64,000 nt of DNA from NCBI GenBank assembly GCA_963971285.1, contig OZ020254.1, positions 19,684,932-19,748,931 of the forward strand, in the 5' to 3' direction. Made by a program: the position numbers and the translations under genes. This document shows, one piece after another, positions 11,412-47,500 of the stretch. Each line of letters starts with the position of its first letter. Position 1 is the first letter of the stretch. This DNA comes from Astropecten irregularis. Its lineage: Eukaryota; Echinodermata; Asteroidea; Paxillosida; Astropectinidae. The notes below the pieces were generated by a model. The model was not told where the DNA came from and ran no database searches. It saw nothing but the letters and a program-made list of their open reading frames with translations.

Positions 11412-13711
11412 GGCCAAGTTGTCCCAAACTTTACAATCGCTAAGTTGTATTTTTAAGTAAATTTACTGATTACATTGAACATTGTCAAAATGTCTTCAAT
11501 TTTCTCTCACTCAGGTTTTTCTCAGGTCAGGAACAATTTGTCCGATTTTTTTTTTATTATCAAGACTTCTAATCTAAGTTATTTTGGAACAGTAACGTAG
11601 AGTAGAAATTAGGTTATTTAAGAACTAAATTGATGTGTTTTAAGTGGTCTAAACTACACAATCGCCCTATATTTCCTATATTAATTGATACAATAAGGCC
11701 CTAGGCCTGCAACACATTAAAAAATTCATTCAATTAAACTGTTTGTTGATTGTTTATTTTTCCGTAAAGGCGTAAATCAGATTGGAAATTCATGAACAAT
11801 TTGAAAAACGCCGTACCGAATGAAACAAATGGCGTAACAATGATCGAACACTCATAATCTATGCCTGGATTAATGCTTCTTCATACCTTTAGTCCAAACC
11901 CGATGGAAGACGGGTATTTACAGCAGAAAAACGTCCAAACAGATGTTTTTTATCCACGAAATTTCGAAGCGACTCTCAAACGATTTGATGTCATCATATC
12001 TGCATTCAAAATAGTCGGGTGCCACTGCTAATGTCTTGCTACTTTGTAATGTGTGACGTCTGGAGTTCAGACGTAAAAATTCACCGGCAAAATCGTCAAA
12101 TTCGTCACGCGCAATTTTGAACCATAGACAAATCCAAGTCGTTTCATCATTACAACAACAAAAACAGGAGGCGGTTGTGTATTGTGGCTAGAAGAGGGCG
12201 CTCTTTATTTACGGCATAGAGTTTTTATTTAACTCTATGATTAAATTGCCCAAAATATTCACATTGATTGACTATCATTAAATTTTTAATAACTTCATGG
12301 AGGGCCTGAAGTTTCTATTCTAACAGTTTTCCCCAACTAACAACTACTGGACTAAAATGTTATTTCTTTCTTGGCCACTAACATCTTAATTACTTTAAAT
12401 ATATATGGCTCATCTATAATCAGCCAAATAATGACCTGAAATTTATAAAAACAAATGCTTGGAGTTTAAGAGGGGCCTGACGAGTCAAGTACTTTATCTA
12501 TAAATTGGTATTTATTTCCAAATAAATTACTATTTCGCATATCATTTATTTTGAAGAGTCGAAATTAATATTAAAAAAAATAATAAAACAATGAAGTAAT
12601 AAAGTGCTAAATATCTAATCTTAGACATTAATTGATATAATTTTCAATTATTTGGTATAAGCAATTTGGAGAAGCCTTTTCTTTTTTACTTCTCAACTTA
12701 TAGATTTAATGTCAGTTTAACTGTTTATGCTAAACCTTTATCATAATGTTATAATTTTATTCCAGAGACCATAAAAAAGAGCAAGTGCGCCCTCTAGCGC
12801 TGTCATTGAGCTTTACCATAAACAGAGACAGGACCACTTTCCAATAGGGATGAATTATTTCATTAAGTATGCAATTCATTTCCATTTAGAATTTAAGAAT
12901 TACACAATGCTTTAACAAAATCAAATATTTCTTGATAATATATTCTAGATCGTGAAATATCTAGCAAACGTTTGTTTCAAATCATTTTTGTACCCAAGAT
13001 TGGCAATCATGGTTAATTTTATACCTTTAATGAAATGGTTTGCACTGTAGCGCGCTGCATGTGCTAAAAATTACGTGATCAACGCCGGTGACATTGCTGT
13101 TGTAACTTGTCACAATCTTACGTTTATCTGGAATAATTTCTTTGAAATCAAGCTGAAAATCACGGTCCACGAGTAAATCTTACATTTGAGTATAAACTCT
13201 TGGATATGCCCCAGTGGATCTGCGAACAGAAATGGAGATGACATGAAAATGATGGTGAGAAATCTTCTCAGAAACTCTAACGTCGTTAGACTTTTACTGA
13301 GACTAGTAACGTTAGGCCTATGGTAAATACATGCATATGTTTGTTATGTAGGCCTACATGACATTTGTTGACATGTACGTGTACGCCCACCCATTTTTTG
13401 CTCGAGATGGAGTGATGGTTTGGTTTCCTTTCTGCCTCCATCAGAGTCCATGCTTAGATCATGACTGATTGCTAAGTTTAAGAAATAATAAACTGGTAGA
13501 TTTACAAATTCGGTGCGACAAAAATAGGACTAACGTTAGGAGTAGGACTAACGACAACGTTAGGAGTAGGAATCCCAGTTTCGTTGACGGATTTACAAAT
13601 CCGTTGATAGGGCCTACCAGTACAGTAAATCTAAGCTATGAAAATTTCCTCAAAATCAGTGCGCACTTTTGTGAGAAAGGAACAAATATTTTAACAGTTT
13701 ATTTCAAGGCA

Positions 13712-13899
13712 GCGTTAAGTTTTGATGGCACTGACATTCGTCCTGCAAACATTATTTTGCCGTTTCCTTAGAATGAATGATTGGCCAATTTGCAGTATGA
13801 GAAACTTGAGAGTTTACCTCCGGCCAAATATCACTTAGATCAGCATGATGTATCGAGAACTGGCCAATCAGAAGAATGACGGCGCCGGAAAAATATATA
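13712..13899. repeat. Family F element (copy 2, diverged)
   Basis: Retains CCTGCAAACATTATTTTGCC, GATTGGCCAATTTGCAGTAT and GAATGACGGCGCCGGAAAAA. The left terminus is altered compared with the other two copies. Confidence 0.6.
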
Positions 13900-15328
13900 C
13901 TTCCGTGATTACAACAGTGAATTTGTATTGAGTTTGAGTTTAAAATCTTGAAAAGGTTGGTGATTATATTTTAAGGGTTAAAAAAAAATAATAATTTCAG
14001 AACTTGATTTTATTTATTTGGACGTCCAGCATTAGTGCTGTGCTTTTTATTCGGATATAGAGTAACCCACACGGATTGAACGTTTCCGTTTACCAATTTT
14101 CCAAAAAAGATTAACCGAAACCAACACCAAAAAATATGGACTCACCGTAGCACACGTTTGGTTCATGCTAAAAAAAATAACAGTCGTTTATTTTGTCCAT
14201 TCCGCCAAGTAGAAACACACTGTTCATATATTTGATCTAAAAAACATCGTAAAAAGCCTTCCGATCGTGATCGAGATCCCTATTCTGACTGTCCTTCTAC
14301 CTCCATGTTGAACTGTCCCAAAGTAGGCTTACCGTCATGACGCGTCAGTTGCATTTTTCTGACCAACTAAATCTTACTTGAATTTCAGTTGGTTATTTTG
14401 TCCATATGGCCAGGTAGAAACACACTTTTACGAACTTAATCTGAAAATATATCGTGCAAAAACCATCTGAAAGCGATGATCACTTTAAAGAAGACGTAAA
14501 CAGTCAGCACGCTGTCTGAAAATTTCCGTAACTATAGTACCTGACGTGTTTCGATCCTAGCAGGACCTTTCTCAAAAGCTAAAGATCCTGCTAGGATCGA
14601 AACGCGTCAGGACCTCCTAACTCCAAGCTCAGGCTAATTTCACTCAGGTCATTTTTGGCTGATAAGCAGTTTGCAGTGCTCAGTTTATTGCTGTATTGAC
14701 CTACAGATGAATGTTACACAGTAGATTTTCAGTTTAAGTGTTTATGTACTATCCCAGTACAAAATTTAAAACATTGATGCTTTTTTGATTTAACAACAAT
14801 GAAAAATTTCATTTTGCACTTATATTTGCAAGGCTGTAAAAGCCATTTGAAATGAAGGCCTACTGCAAATATATGCAGCACGTAAATGATAAAGCCATTG
14901 GTCAGCAAGTCATTCTTCACACATCTCCATTAGTTGGGAAAAAAATTCATCAATTATTTCACAATTTTCACTCAGTCATATACTGTACACTAAGTGTTTA
15001 TTTATAGCATTTTGTTTTTATATGTAGTACATGGCTATGCCCATTTTATCTCTGTTTTTTTTTAGATTAAATTGCTTTGGAGTATGCAGACACGTACATG
15101 TACACGCTATTAACTGTCTACAGTGCACGCATGGTGTTTGTAAGCATCAGCCGTCATATGATAAACAGTGTACATGTAGCAGTCTATTACCACGGACGGA
15201 CGGCGTGCGGACGGAGTGATTCTGAAGATAGAAGATCTGCCTGCGTGTATTTGGCGGCATGTTGTGTCTGAACTTGGGGCATAGCAGCATGTTGAGGAAG
15301 CAAGTTTCTGATCTCTGAGAAGTAACCC

Positions 15329-39006
<23,678 letters not shown>

Positions 39007-39010
<4 letters not shown>

Positions 39011-40158
39011 GGTGTGTGGACGTCTGGCCGCGCACACTGCTTGAGCTAGAGCATCTCAGAGCTACAGTAGAGCATCTCAGAGCTACAGCATCTCAGAGCT
39101 ACAGCATCTCAGAGCTACAGCATCTCAGAGCTACAGCTTCTCAGAGCTACAGCATCTCAGAGCTACAGCATCTCACAGCTACAGCATCTCAGAGCTACAG
39201 CATCTCAGAGCTACAGCATCTCAGAGTTAGAGCATCACAGAGCTACAGCATCTCAGAGCTACAGCATCTCAGAGCTACAGCATCTCAGAGCTACAGCATC
39301 ACAGAGCTACAGCATCTCAGAGCTACAGCATCACAGAGCTACAGCATCTCAGAGCTACAGCATCTCAGAGCTACAGCATCTCAGAGCTACAGCATCTCAG
39401 AGCTACAGCATCTCAGAGCTACAGCATCTCAGAGCTACAGCATCTCAGAGCTACAGCTTCTCAGAGCTACAGCATCTCAGAGCTACAGCATCTCAGAGCT
39501 ACAGCATCTCAGAGCTACAGCATCTCAGAGCTACAGCATCTCAGAGCTACAGCATCTCAGAGTTACAGCATCTCAGAGCTACAGCATCTCAGAGCTACAG
39601 CATCTTAGAGCTACAGCATCTCAGAGCTACAGCATCTCAGAGCTACAGCATCTCAGAGCTATATCATCTCAGAGCTACAGCATCTCAGAGCTTGAGCATC
39701 TCACAGCTACAGCATCTCAGAGCTACAGCATCTTAGAGCTACAGCATCTCAGAGCTACAGCATCTCAGAGCTACAGCATCTCAGAGCTATATCATCTCAG
39801 AGCTACAGCATCTCAGAGCTACAGCATCTCAGAGCTACAGCATCTTAGAGCTACAGCATCTCGGAGCTACAGCATCTCAGAGCTACAGCATCTCAGAGCT
39901 ACAGCATCTCAGAGCTACAGCATCTCAGAGCTACAGCATCTCAGAGCTACAGCATCTCAGAGCTATATCATCTCAGAGCTACAGCATCTCAGAGCTACAG
40001 CATCTCTGAGCTACAGCATCTCAGAGCTACAGCATCTCAGAGCTACAGCATCCCAGAGCTACAGCATCTCAGAGCTACAGCATCTCAGAGCTACAGCATC
40101 TCAGAGTTACAGCATCTCAGAGCTACAGCATCTAAGAGCTACAGCATCTCAGAGCTAG
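39007..40158 (+). other. 383-codon ORF through the 16-bp satellite, start overlaps ANKRD55 stop
   Basis: ATG at 39007 shares three bases with the ANKRD55 TGA (ATGA). The first 15 codons are unique (MRCVDVWPRTLLELE), the rest is the satellite translated. I treat it as a by-product of the array unless translation is shown. The in-frame continuation of ANKRD55 itself meets a TAG after 12 codons. Confidence 0.25.
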
Positions 40159-40630
40159 AGCATCTCAGAGCTACAGCATCTCAGAGCTACAGCATCTTAC
40201 AGTTACAGCATCTCAGAGCTACAGCATCTCAGAGCTACAGCATCTCAGAGCTACAGCATCTCAATGCTACAGCATCTCAATGCTACAGCATCTCAGAGCT
40301 ACAGCATCTCAGAGCTACAGCATCTCAGAGCTACAGCATCTCAATGCTACAGCATCTCAGAGCTACAGCATCTCAGAGCTACAGCATCTCAATGCTACAG
40401 CATCTCAGAGCTACAGCATCTCAGAGCTACAGTATCTTACAGTTACAGCATCTCAGAGCTACAGCATCTCAGAGCTACAGCATCTCAATGCTACAGCATC
40501 TCAGAGCTACAGCATCTCAGAGCTACAGCATCTCAGAGCTACAGATTCTCAGAGCTACAGCATCTCAGAGCTACAGCATCTCAGAGCTACAGCTTCTCAG
40601 AGCTACAGCATCTCAGAGCTACATCATCTT
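39049..40630 (+). repeat. Minisatellite, 16-bp unit AGAGCTACAGCATCTC, ~99 copies
   Basis: Nearly perfect head-to-tail array. Variant units mark higher-order structure: TATATC variants at 39660, 39788 and 39964 are 128 and 176 bases apart (8 and 11 units), CATCTTAG variants at 39601, 39729 and 39841 are 128 and 112 apart, and AATGC variants cluster at 40260-40500. The unit has no stop codon in any plus-strand frame, and 16 is not a multiple of 3, so long open frames arise automatically with a 16-residue period (SELQHLRATASQSYSI). It starts 38 bases after the ANKRD55 stop, so it would lie in the 3' UTR. Confidence 0.95.
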
Positions 40631-41427
40631 AAGCTCTCATGCTTAAGCAAATTTTGTGCTTAAGCAGCTCTATGAAATTGACCCAGATGGTTTTGATCAC
40701 ATGTCAGTGTAGTTTTCTTAAAAAGGTGGTGTTTTGCAAGATTAGTAGTTCCTAGGGCCATTTCAGAGCCAGGATTCTGCCCACAGTGGTCGAGTCGTCA
40801 AACATTCCCACAACATCTTGAAAAAAAAAAGGTTAGGACAATTCCAAACTATTTATAGTTTTTAATATCGCATTTCCTAATGGCCTAAAATACCCGTAAA
40901 TAATCTCATATTATGAAATGAAATACGATCAAAATCACAATTAAAAACAACTCATTTTACCACGAGAATGAAATGATGTATTTTTGTATCATCGACATTT
41001 GAGAACAAAATTGTATTTTCTTAATGAAGTTGTCACAAATTCATGCAAATTTTTGTTTTTGTACATAGGTGTAAAGTGAGTATTGAACACAGTCGCTTGT
41101 GTAAATAGCTAAATTGAAAAATCACTTTTTATATTTGTGTAAAAATGAAAACATCACTTTATCACAGTATTGTGTGTCTGAACAAATTGAAATTTAAAAG
41201 CAGACTTAAAACTAGTTACTACTGTAACTTAAAACTTAGCAACTAGTTAAAGAGCCCTAAAATTTGGGGTCTGCTTGAAAAAGTCTATTTCACTAATACA
41301 GCACGGACATCCAGGTACTTTCATTCTCATGAACTTGACAGCCGATGAAAACCAACGTGTAGATGGCGCAAGCTACGGACAAATCACGTACAAACCATCA
41401 GTCGTCGAGTCTCGATTCAGAATTGTT

Positions 41428-41580
41428 TTCTGAGTATTTTTGTCAAGAAGCAGAAATCGTGTTCTGTCAGACTGCCATTGTCGAGTCATAGTTTGTCCTC
41501 AACTTCTTTGAAGTACCGTATACTAAAATTAAACAATTGTGGCAGCTTATTGTCTTGAAAACCATACAACCGTTGATTTT
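41428..41580. repeat. Inverted partner of 20186-20342
   Basis: GAGTATTTTTGTCAAGAAGC to GTCTTGAAAACCATAC matches the reverse complement of 20186-20342 with scattered differences and small indels. Confidence 0.65.
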
Positions 41581-42341
41581 CGTTTAGCGATTGAGGCTTT
41601 CGCTTGGGCTTTAGCGATGATCGCAAAGAAGTTAGTGAAATCGGCCCCAGGATTGATTAATGTGACAGAACAGCTGCAGACTGTTCATAATTTGATTTGT
41701 CATGGAATAAAAACAAACCTGTGAAAATGTTCAGCTCATATCATCATCGGAAACTGTAGAAAACGGTGGGAAAACGCTTGCTGTATTTTCAAATCTACAA
41801 AATAATACAGTACAATCTGCTGCCTTGTATTTGTTACCTTTAACTTTAACATGGATTCTCGCATATTTTTTTTTCATATTTAGGCTTAATTTATCAAAAA
41901 CTGTTGACTTAATTTCAGCCATCGGATTGAATATCACTTTGTGTTTTGAACAAAATGTATCTAGAAAGAAATTGTGTTATTTTTTGCTTTTTAAAAGAGG
42001 TATAAATGTTTTTTTTCTGAAGATTAAACCAGTCTCGAGTCACATGACCCACGATGTCCAATTGATGCATTTCCATCACAACAGGGTACTATTCTGAAAA
42101 TGATCTTCTTTTGGGTTTTTTATTTACTTGGCAGAAGAGTGCAATTTTGTTTAATATCACCAAGTGTTTCCTTTTAAGTATTATATTTGCACCATCGTGT
42201 ACAAAAAAATGTGATTTATTGTTGAAAATTTTCACTAAAAAGGCTGCTGTCAAATGAATGAAGTACTAAAATAATTCATATAATGTGCAATACATAAATA
42301 CTGCATGGATTAAACCATTTGCGAGTTCAATCTGAATAGTA

Positions 42342-42971
42342 TCTGGTACACAGAGTTCTTATTGCATATAAACACCCCAGTTTGAATTTCCCAGACTAAA
42401 GTAAAGACTCTGTTGCTCTTTCGTGAGTTAAAATTGAACAATACACGGGTTTACACTTCGGAGGCCATCTTGGATTTTATCGCAACTTCAAAACGAGGCA
42501 CTTCTACGCATGCGCACTTTTCGAAGTGTAAGCCCGTCCATTGTCGAAGACAATACACGGGTTTACACTTCGGCAGTTTTTATCGCGACTTCGAAACGAG
42601 GCACTATCACGCATGCGCACTTTTGGAAGTGTAAACCCGTGTATATCTGATACACTGAATTCTTTCACTGTACGTAAACATCAAAACCTGAATTCTCCAG
42701 ACTAAAGACACTGTTGCTATATCACATGATTCGGGGCAAGCTTTTGCATAGTGATACCCATCTCTGGAATGGACTGGTTCCTTTGTGCCATTCTTATCCA
42801 TTATGAACAGTGCATTGGTGCAAGACGTCTGTTATGTAACCAAGCAAAAGCTTGCCCCGATTCATGTGATATAGCAACAGTGTCTTTAGTCTGGAGAATT
42901 CAGGTTTTGGTGTTTACGTTCAGTGAAAGAATTCAGTGTACCAGATTTTGTTCAATTTTAACTCACGAAAG
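42342..42971. repeat. Nested inverted-repeat (foldback) structure, ~630 bp
   Basis: The inner arms 42648-42750 and 42840-42944 are nearly perfect complements over about 100 bp (GAATTCTCCAGACTAAAGAC, TCGGGGCAAGCTTTTGC). The outer left part (42342-42440, with TTTCGTGAGTTAAAATTGAA) pairs with the right edge (42950-42971). Between the left parts are two tandem ~110-bp hairpins, each from ACACGGGTTTACACTTCGG to GAAGTGTAARCCCGT, with GCATGCGCACTTTT inside. Confidence 0.75.
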
Positions 42972-44401
42972 GTTGATTGAAGTAAGCCCAAATATTCATG
43001 TCAAATTATAAAGAACAACCAAGATTATTTATTGAAGTACATTATTATCTACATAAATCTATTTAATTTGAGTATTTTAAGTATAAGAATAATTGAATTT
43101 TATTTGATTATGATTTTAGGGGTTTTTTTTCAAATTATTTATTACTTATTATAAATTGATGTCAAGTCATGATTATGTGGAATATTAATAATTGTTGTTT
43201 AATTTATTTATCAGCAACTCACTAAATTTGCAATCACATTTCCAGACGTATTTATTTCCATTAATAACATTTGAATAAAATGATGAATCAACTGATTTGC
43301 ATGATTTATCAATGATGTTTATTTCATGTGTACATCACGCGATTTACATATTTATTTACATATTTATGACATGTCAATCGACGTAGGATAGGGGTACCAG
43401 TCTTTTTACTGCTGTTTTGTTTATTTTTGCATGCAGCACGAATATCCCATGCGTTAATAATATGCGAATTTCCAAACCGTAATGGTTGTATTGTCCTCCA
43501 ATATTTAAGAATTGATTTTAATATTTTGCCGCCGTTTTCCCCCTCACGTGGCCTACAATTCACCAGGGACCTGGTATATATTGATCGTAGTATTATCCAT
43601 ACCCCAGGCTAGCCTTTGGTTGTCCTTGTTACTATGGTATCCTGTACAATAATGGGATTAACAGGCTAGAGGCAATCATGCTGAACCTTCAATATAGTAA
43701 ATATAATATCACAATACACATTGCCATGTATTCATTGTAAGCACGCCTGCATTTACATATAAAATCACCCCAAATATACACCCCCAACCTACACCCTTCA
43801 TTGCTTTGCTTTATTCCGATCCACCCACTCCATATTCCCACCATTTTATCCCTTTTTCCCCATTTGTAAGAAAAATTGAGAAAATTGCCAGCGGCATTTG
43901 TTGCTGCAGTGTAAACCTAGCCTAGAAAATGATAATTATGAATACACATTGCGTTTAGCTGTGTGTATTGATAGTGTTATGAGCTGTGCACCGGATAGTG
44001 TGTCACTCATTACTGTGTGTGTCATTACATGTGATGAGACATACAAAGTACAGATGACCGTGGTCTCATCACTATATCTACGCATTACTACTAAACACCG
44101 ACAGTCCATCGCTCCATGCAAGAACCAAGACAGTTGATGTTCGTCTTGTTGTCTCTATCTAGTCTGATTGAGCTACCGTGCACACTGGATGAACTCCACT
44201 CAGTGTTAGTACACTAAACACTTCGCATCAAATTATACAGTAGGCCTCATATTAAACTCTAGGATTATCTCCATTGTTTTGTCGTGTGCGGTTATCAGAG
44301 AGCAGTTATCCTGAATTTTATGGACAATTATATTGACATTCATCTCGTACGTTTGGAGGACTTTACAGCCACAGGTTGTGTTTATCCCACGCTTCAAGGA
44401 C

Positions 44402-44410
44402 TATATAAAA
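44402..44410 (+). promoter_or_regulatory. TATA box of the HOPX-like gene
   Basis: TATATAAAA, 127 bases before the start codon at 44537. A start of transcription some 30 bases downstream would leave a leader of about 100 nt. Position and strand fit; no other core element is evident. Confidence 0.5.
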
Positions 44411-44536
44411 CCACTACATGGTTAGATATTAATAGCTGTGTTGAGCGGGGGCGTTTGGCAGGAATTGTTAGTCGGTGTTGATTATATTACGCACCGAAAA
44501 ACACTCTAACTGGACTTAGTTGTAACAGCATCAATT

Positions 44537-47500
44537 ATGAGTGATCAGCCTACATCGACCCAGCCCACTACCTCTCCTGGTGTAGCCCCACCCAAACCAT
44601 GCCGGTACCAGTCTCCAACCTCGCCTAGGAACAACCCGGTAGCCGAGGCTAAGCTGGCCTCCCCGGACGACTCCGTAGTCAGCAATGTCAGTGCATTACA
44701 GACTAAAATACTGGAGGAGAATTTCAAGCAGAACAAGAATATGGACGAGATTACCTTGGAGATTGTTGCCGCGGAGGCCGGTCTCTCGCCACAAGATGCT
44801 GCCGTGAGTATTGAGATTAAGACCGGTGAATTTAGCTCTGTGAAAGTCAAATTTTGTAATCGTAATTTTAGCTTGTCCTTCCCTATTGCTGCTTTCTCAC
44901 GTTGCATGTCCTTACTCTAACCCGCATATCTTCTTTGTAATTTCCAATGCGCTCTTAAATACACATTCCAATGATGGAACTTTAAAGGTAGTATCAAACT
45001 TTGTTTTTTTGTCAAAGAATTACAGATTCATGAGCAAATATATCAAGACAGAAATACAATAACAGTCATCTGTGAAATTACCAGTCCAATACGGTGCCTA
45101 CTTTTTGAGAAAACCGCGAAAAACACCCACGGTAATTTGTTTAAATCTTTTCACCATTATTTTTTATCTTTTGAATACCAAAATTGTTGTGGTCATTGGT
45201 TTTGCTCTTTTTCTGGCAGCATTCCAGGCAGAAAAGCTTGAATGATATGTTTCTACCATCACCATCTTTATACCATGTAAGTTGTAGATACATCTGTGAA
45301 GATTTCTGTTTCGGTATGCTACCAAAGTATGATACTACCTTTAAAACAATGGCTGCGAGTTTCTCAACCTAATCTTAAGTAATATCAAGAGCGAAATTTC
45401 CATGACAATTTGATTTTATGGTCATCCGGCTGAATTACTTTGAAGAAAAAAACATTAAATTATTCCCATTGATTTTCGCACTGATATAGCTGCCATACAA
45501 TTGCACTACCACAAACAATCGTGTGTGATTCATACCGCTCTCTTGCCTATTCATCCCAAAATCCGGTGTGGACAATTTTGGATTCGTTATATTTATTTTT
45601 GATAAGCATATTCAGATGACGAGTGAGAATAGCCTTGACCTATGCTAACTCAAGGCTAAAACAAACATAATCCACTTTATGTTTTTCAAATGCCAAATTC
45701 TATTTGATAAAACAGTCTGTTTTCCACAATGCTTGTTTATATACATTTTTAATTATAATCTTTACCAGTATTCAAAACTCTGAGAAGACTAAGCAAGTCT
45801 AAATCGTGACTCAGACGAATCTTCTTCCTTTTTTACAATCTGATAATTATTTCAGAAAAACGCCACGGGGTTTGAAGTTGGGTTTCAGTTTAGGAAGCTC
45901 AATTTCACGGCGAGTGGTATATAATAGCTCTTTCTCTAATGACATGCTGTGTTCACTAATTCGGTGTATTGTCCCGATAGTGATCGGCCTTGCTTTTTAA
46001 TGACATGGGTCAAGTAAAGAGAAGTTATCTTTTCAAAAGTACAATCGACCACGCCCATATTTAATCAACCACGCCCTCTTGTAAGTTTTCGACCACACCT
46101 AACATTTCAGCTGCGACTTTGTACTGCGATATTATTTTGTAAAATGGTGCTCGAGCTTTTAAATTTTGGCAGTTTTATTTCCTTTGGCTGTTGTAAATTT
46201 AGGAAAATAATGAGGGCCGTAAACTGGACCCAATTTCATGTAATCCGTTATGGCCTATTTTAGTGCTTACGGGCACTGATAAGCAAGAGATCTATTTCAT
46301 AGAATCTGTAAGCAAGACTTTGGTTAGCGGGCGAAGAATTTCTAGTGTACCCGTGATTATTTTCTGCTTAACGCGCCATCATGCATTCAGAGAGTCCTTG
46401 CTTAGCGTTGCGAGGAAGAAAACTCTCCCGTGAAATAGGCTAAGCAAAAAAAGTCTGCTAATAAGCGGATAATTTCTGCTTACGGTAACGGATTCAGTAA
46501 AACTGCATGGGCCCAGAATGCTGCCTTGGAAAAAGTGCATGAGCTTATTCTTTATGCAAATTAATAATGCAAATATCTCGCTTATTCTCCGCTTATTCCC
46601 CGATAAATTATGTTCGTTGTTGTGGTTTCTGTTATCTGTTTTCATGCTTGTTTCTTTGTCTAAATGCGCCTTGGATATTCACGGAGCTGCTTAGCACAAA
46701 CAATTACTAAGCATGACATTTCTGTCTTAATAAAAACAGGATTAACAACCAAATGTCGAAGTGTTGTGTATCACTTGTGATTGTTCTTTGGCTGTTGTTC
46801 ACTGACCATGAATATCAATTTTTTTAACGGTGGTTTGTTTTACTGGGCAAGACATTCTTGTGCTAAGCAAATGTGTGTGTTTAGCAGTGCCATGAAATTG
46901 GCCTCATGTTTTATCCGCTTGTCATCCCTCACTTACGACTATCAATGAATCACACATGGAACCCCCAGCCCGATCAACCGATGCATAAAAACAAGTGTGT
47001 TTAACTCCTGTGACTCCCACTTAAATTGCGTTACAACCACACTATTTGCCTATGCATTATACACTGTGTAGCGCTGTAGTACACCATCACAGATGCCGAC
47101 ATTTGCCATCTTCATCGTATCACCATTTACATATTCAATATCGCATAAATTAATTAAGTCGATGAAACAATAATAAAGCCGCTCCTAGCTGGGGTCAATC
47201 TCATGTAGCTGCTAAGCACAAAAAATTGCTTAGCAAAAGAATGTCTTGCTCAATAAAACGAACCACGATTAAAAATTCCATTTGCTATTCATGGTTAGCG
47301 AATAACAGCCAAAGAACAATCACAAGTGATATACAAGACATAGCAATTTGGTTGTTAATTTTGTTTCTTGATACAGAAATGCCATGCTTAGCAAATTTCT
47401 ATGCTATGCAGGGCCCTGAAATTACCCCCTGTGATTTAGTATGCAAATTGTGTGTACTGCGTGTATTCTATTTATCCTGTGAGGCCGGTCTGAAACAGTA

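Larger units (their letters stand above)
7100..15328. other. Intergenic region, repeat-filled
   Basis: No supportable protein gene between the minus-strand gene and ANKRD55. It contains family A copies, a tRNA-related SINE, the 36-bp tandem array, family F elements and a 68-bp foldback element, each listed separately. From about 11.4 to 13.2 kb it is AT-rich DNA without recognisable repeats. The ANKRD55 promoter should lie just before 15.3 kb, but I see no clear TATA box. Confidence 0.5.
40631..44400. other. Intergenic region between ANKRD55 and the HOPX-like gene
   Basis: AT-rich. It contains the inverted partner (41428-41580) of 20186-20342, a nested inverted-repeat structure (42342-42971) and otherwise no recognised repeat. 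A possible AATAAA at 41706-41711 could serve ANKRD55, but is 2.7 kb past its stop. Confidence 0.5.

Noticed and set aside
39049-40630. CRISPR-like array
   Set aside because: Pure head-to-tail 16-bp units without spacers, in animal DNA.
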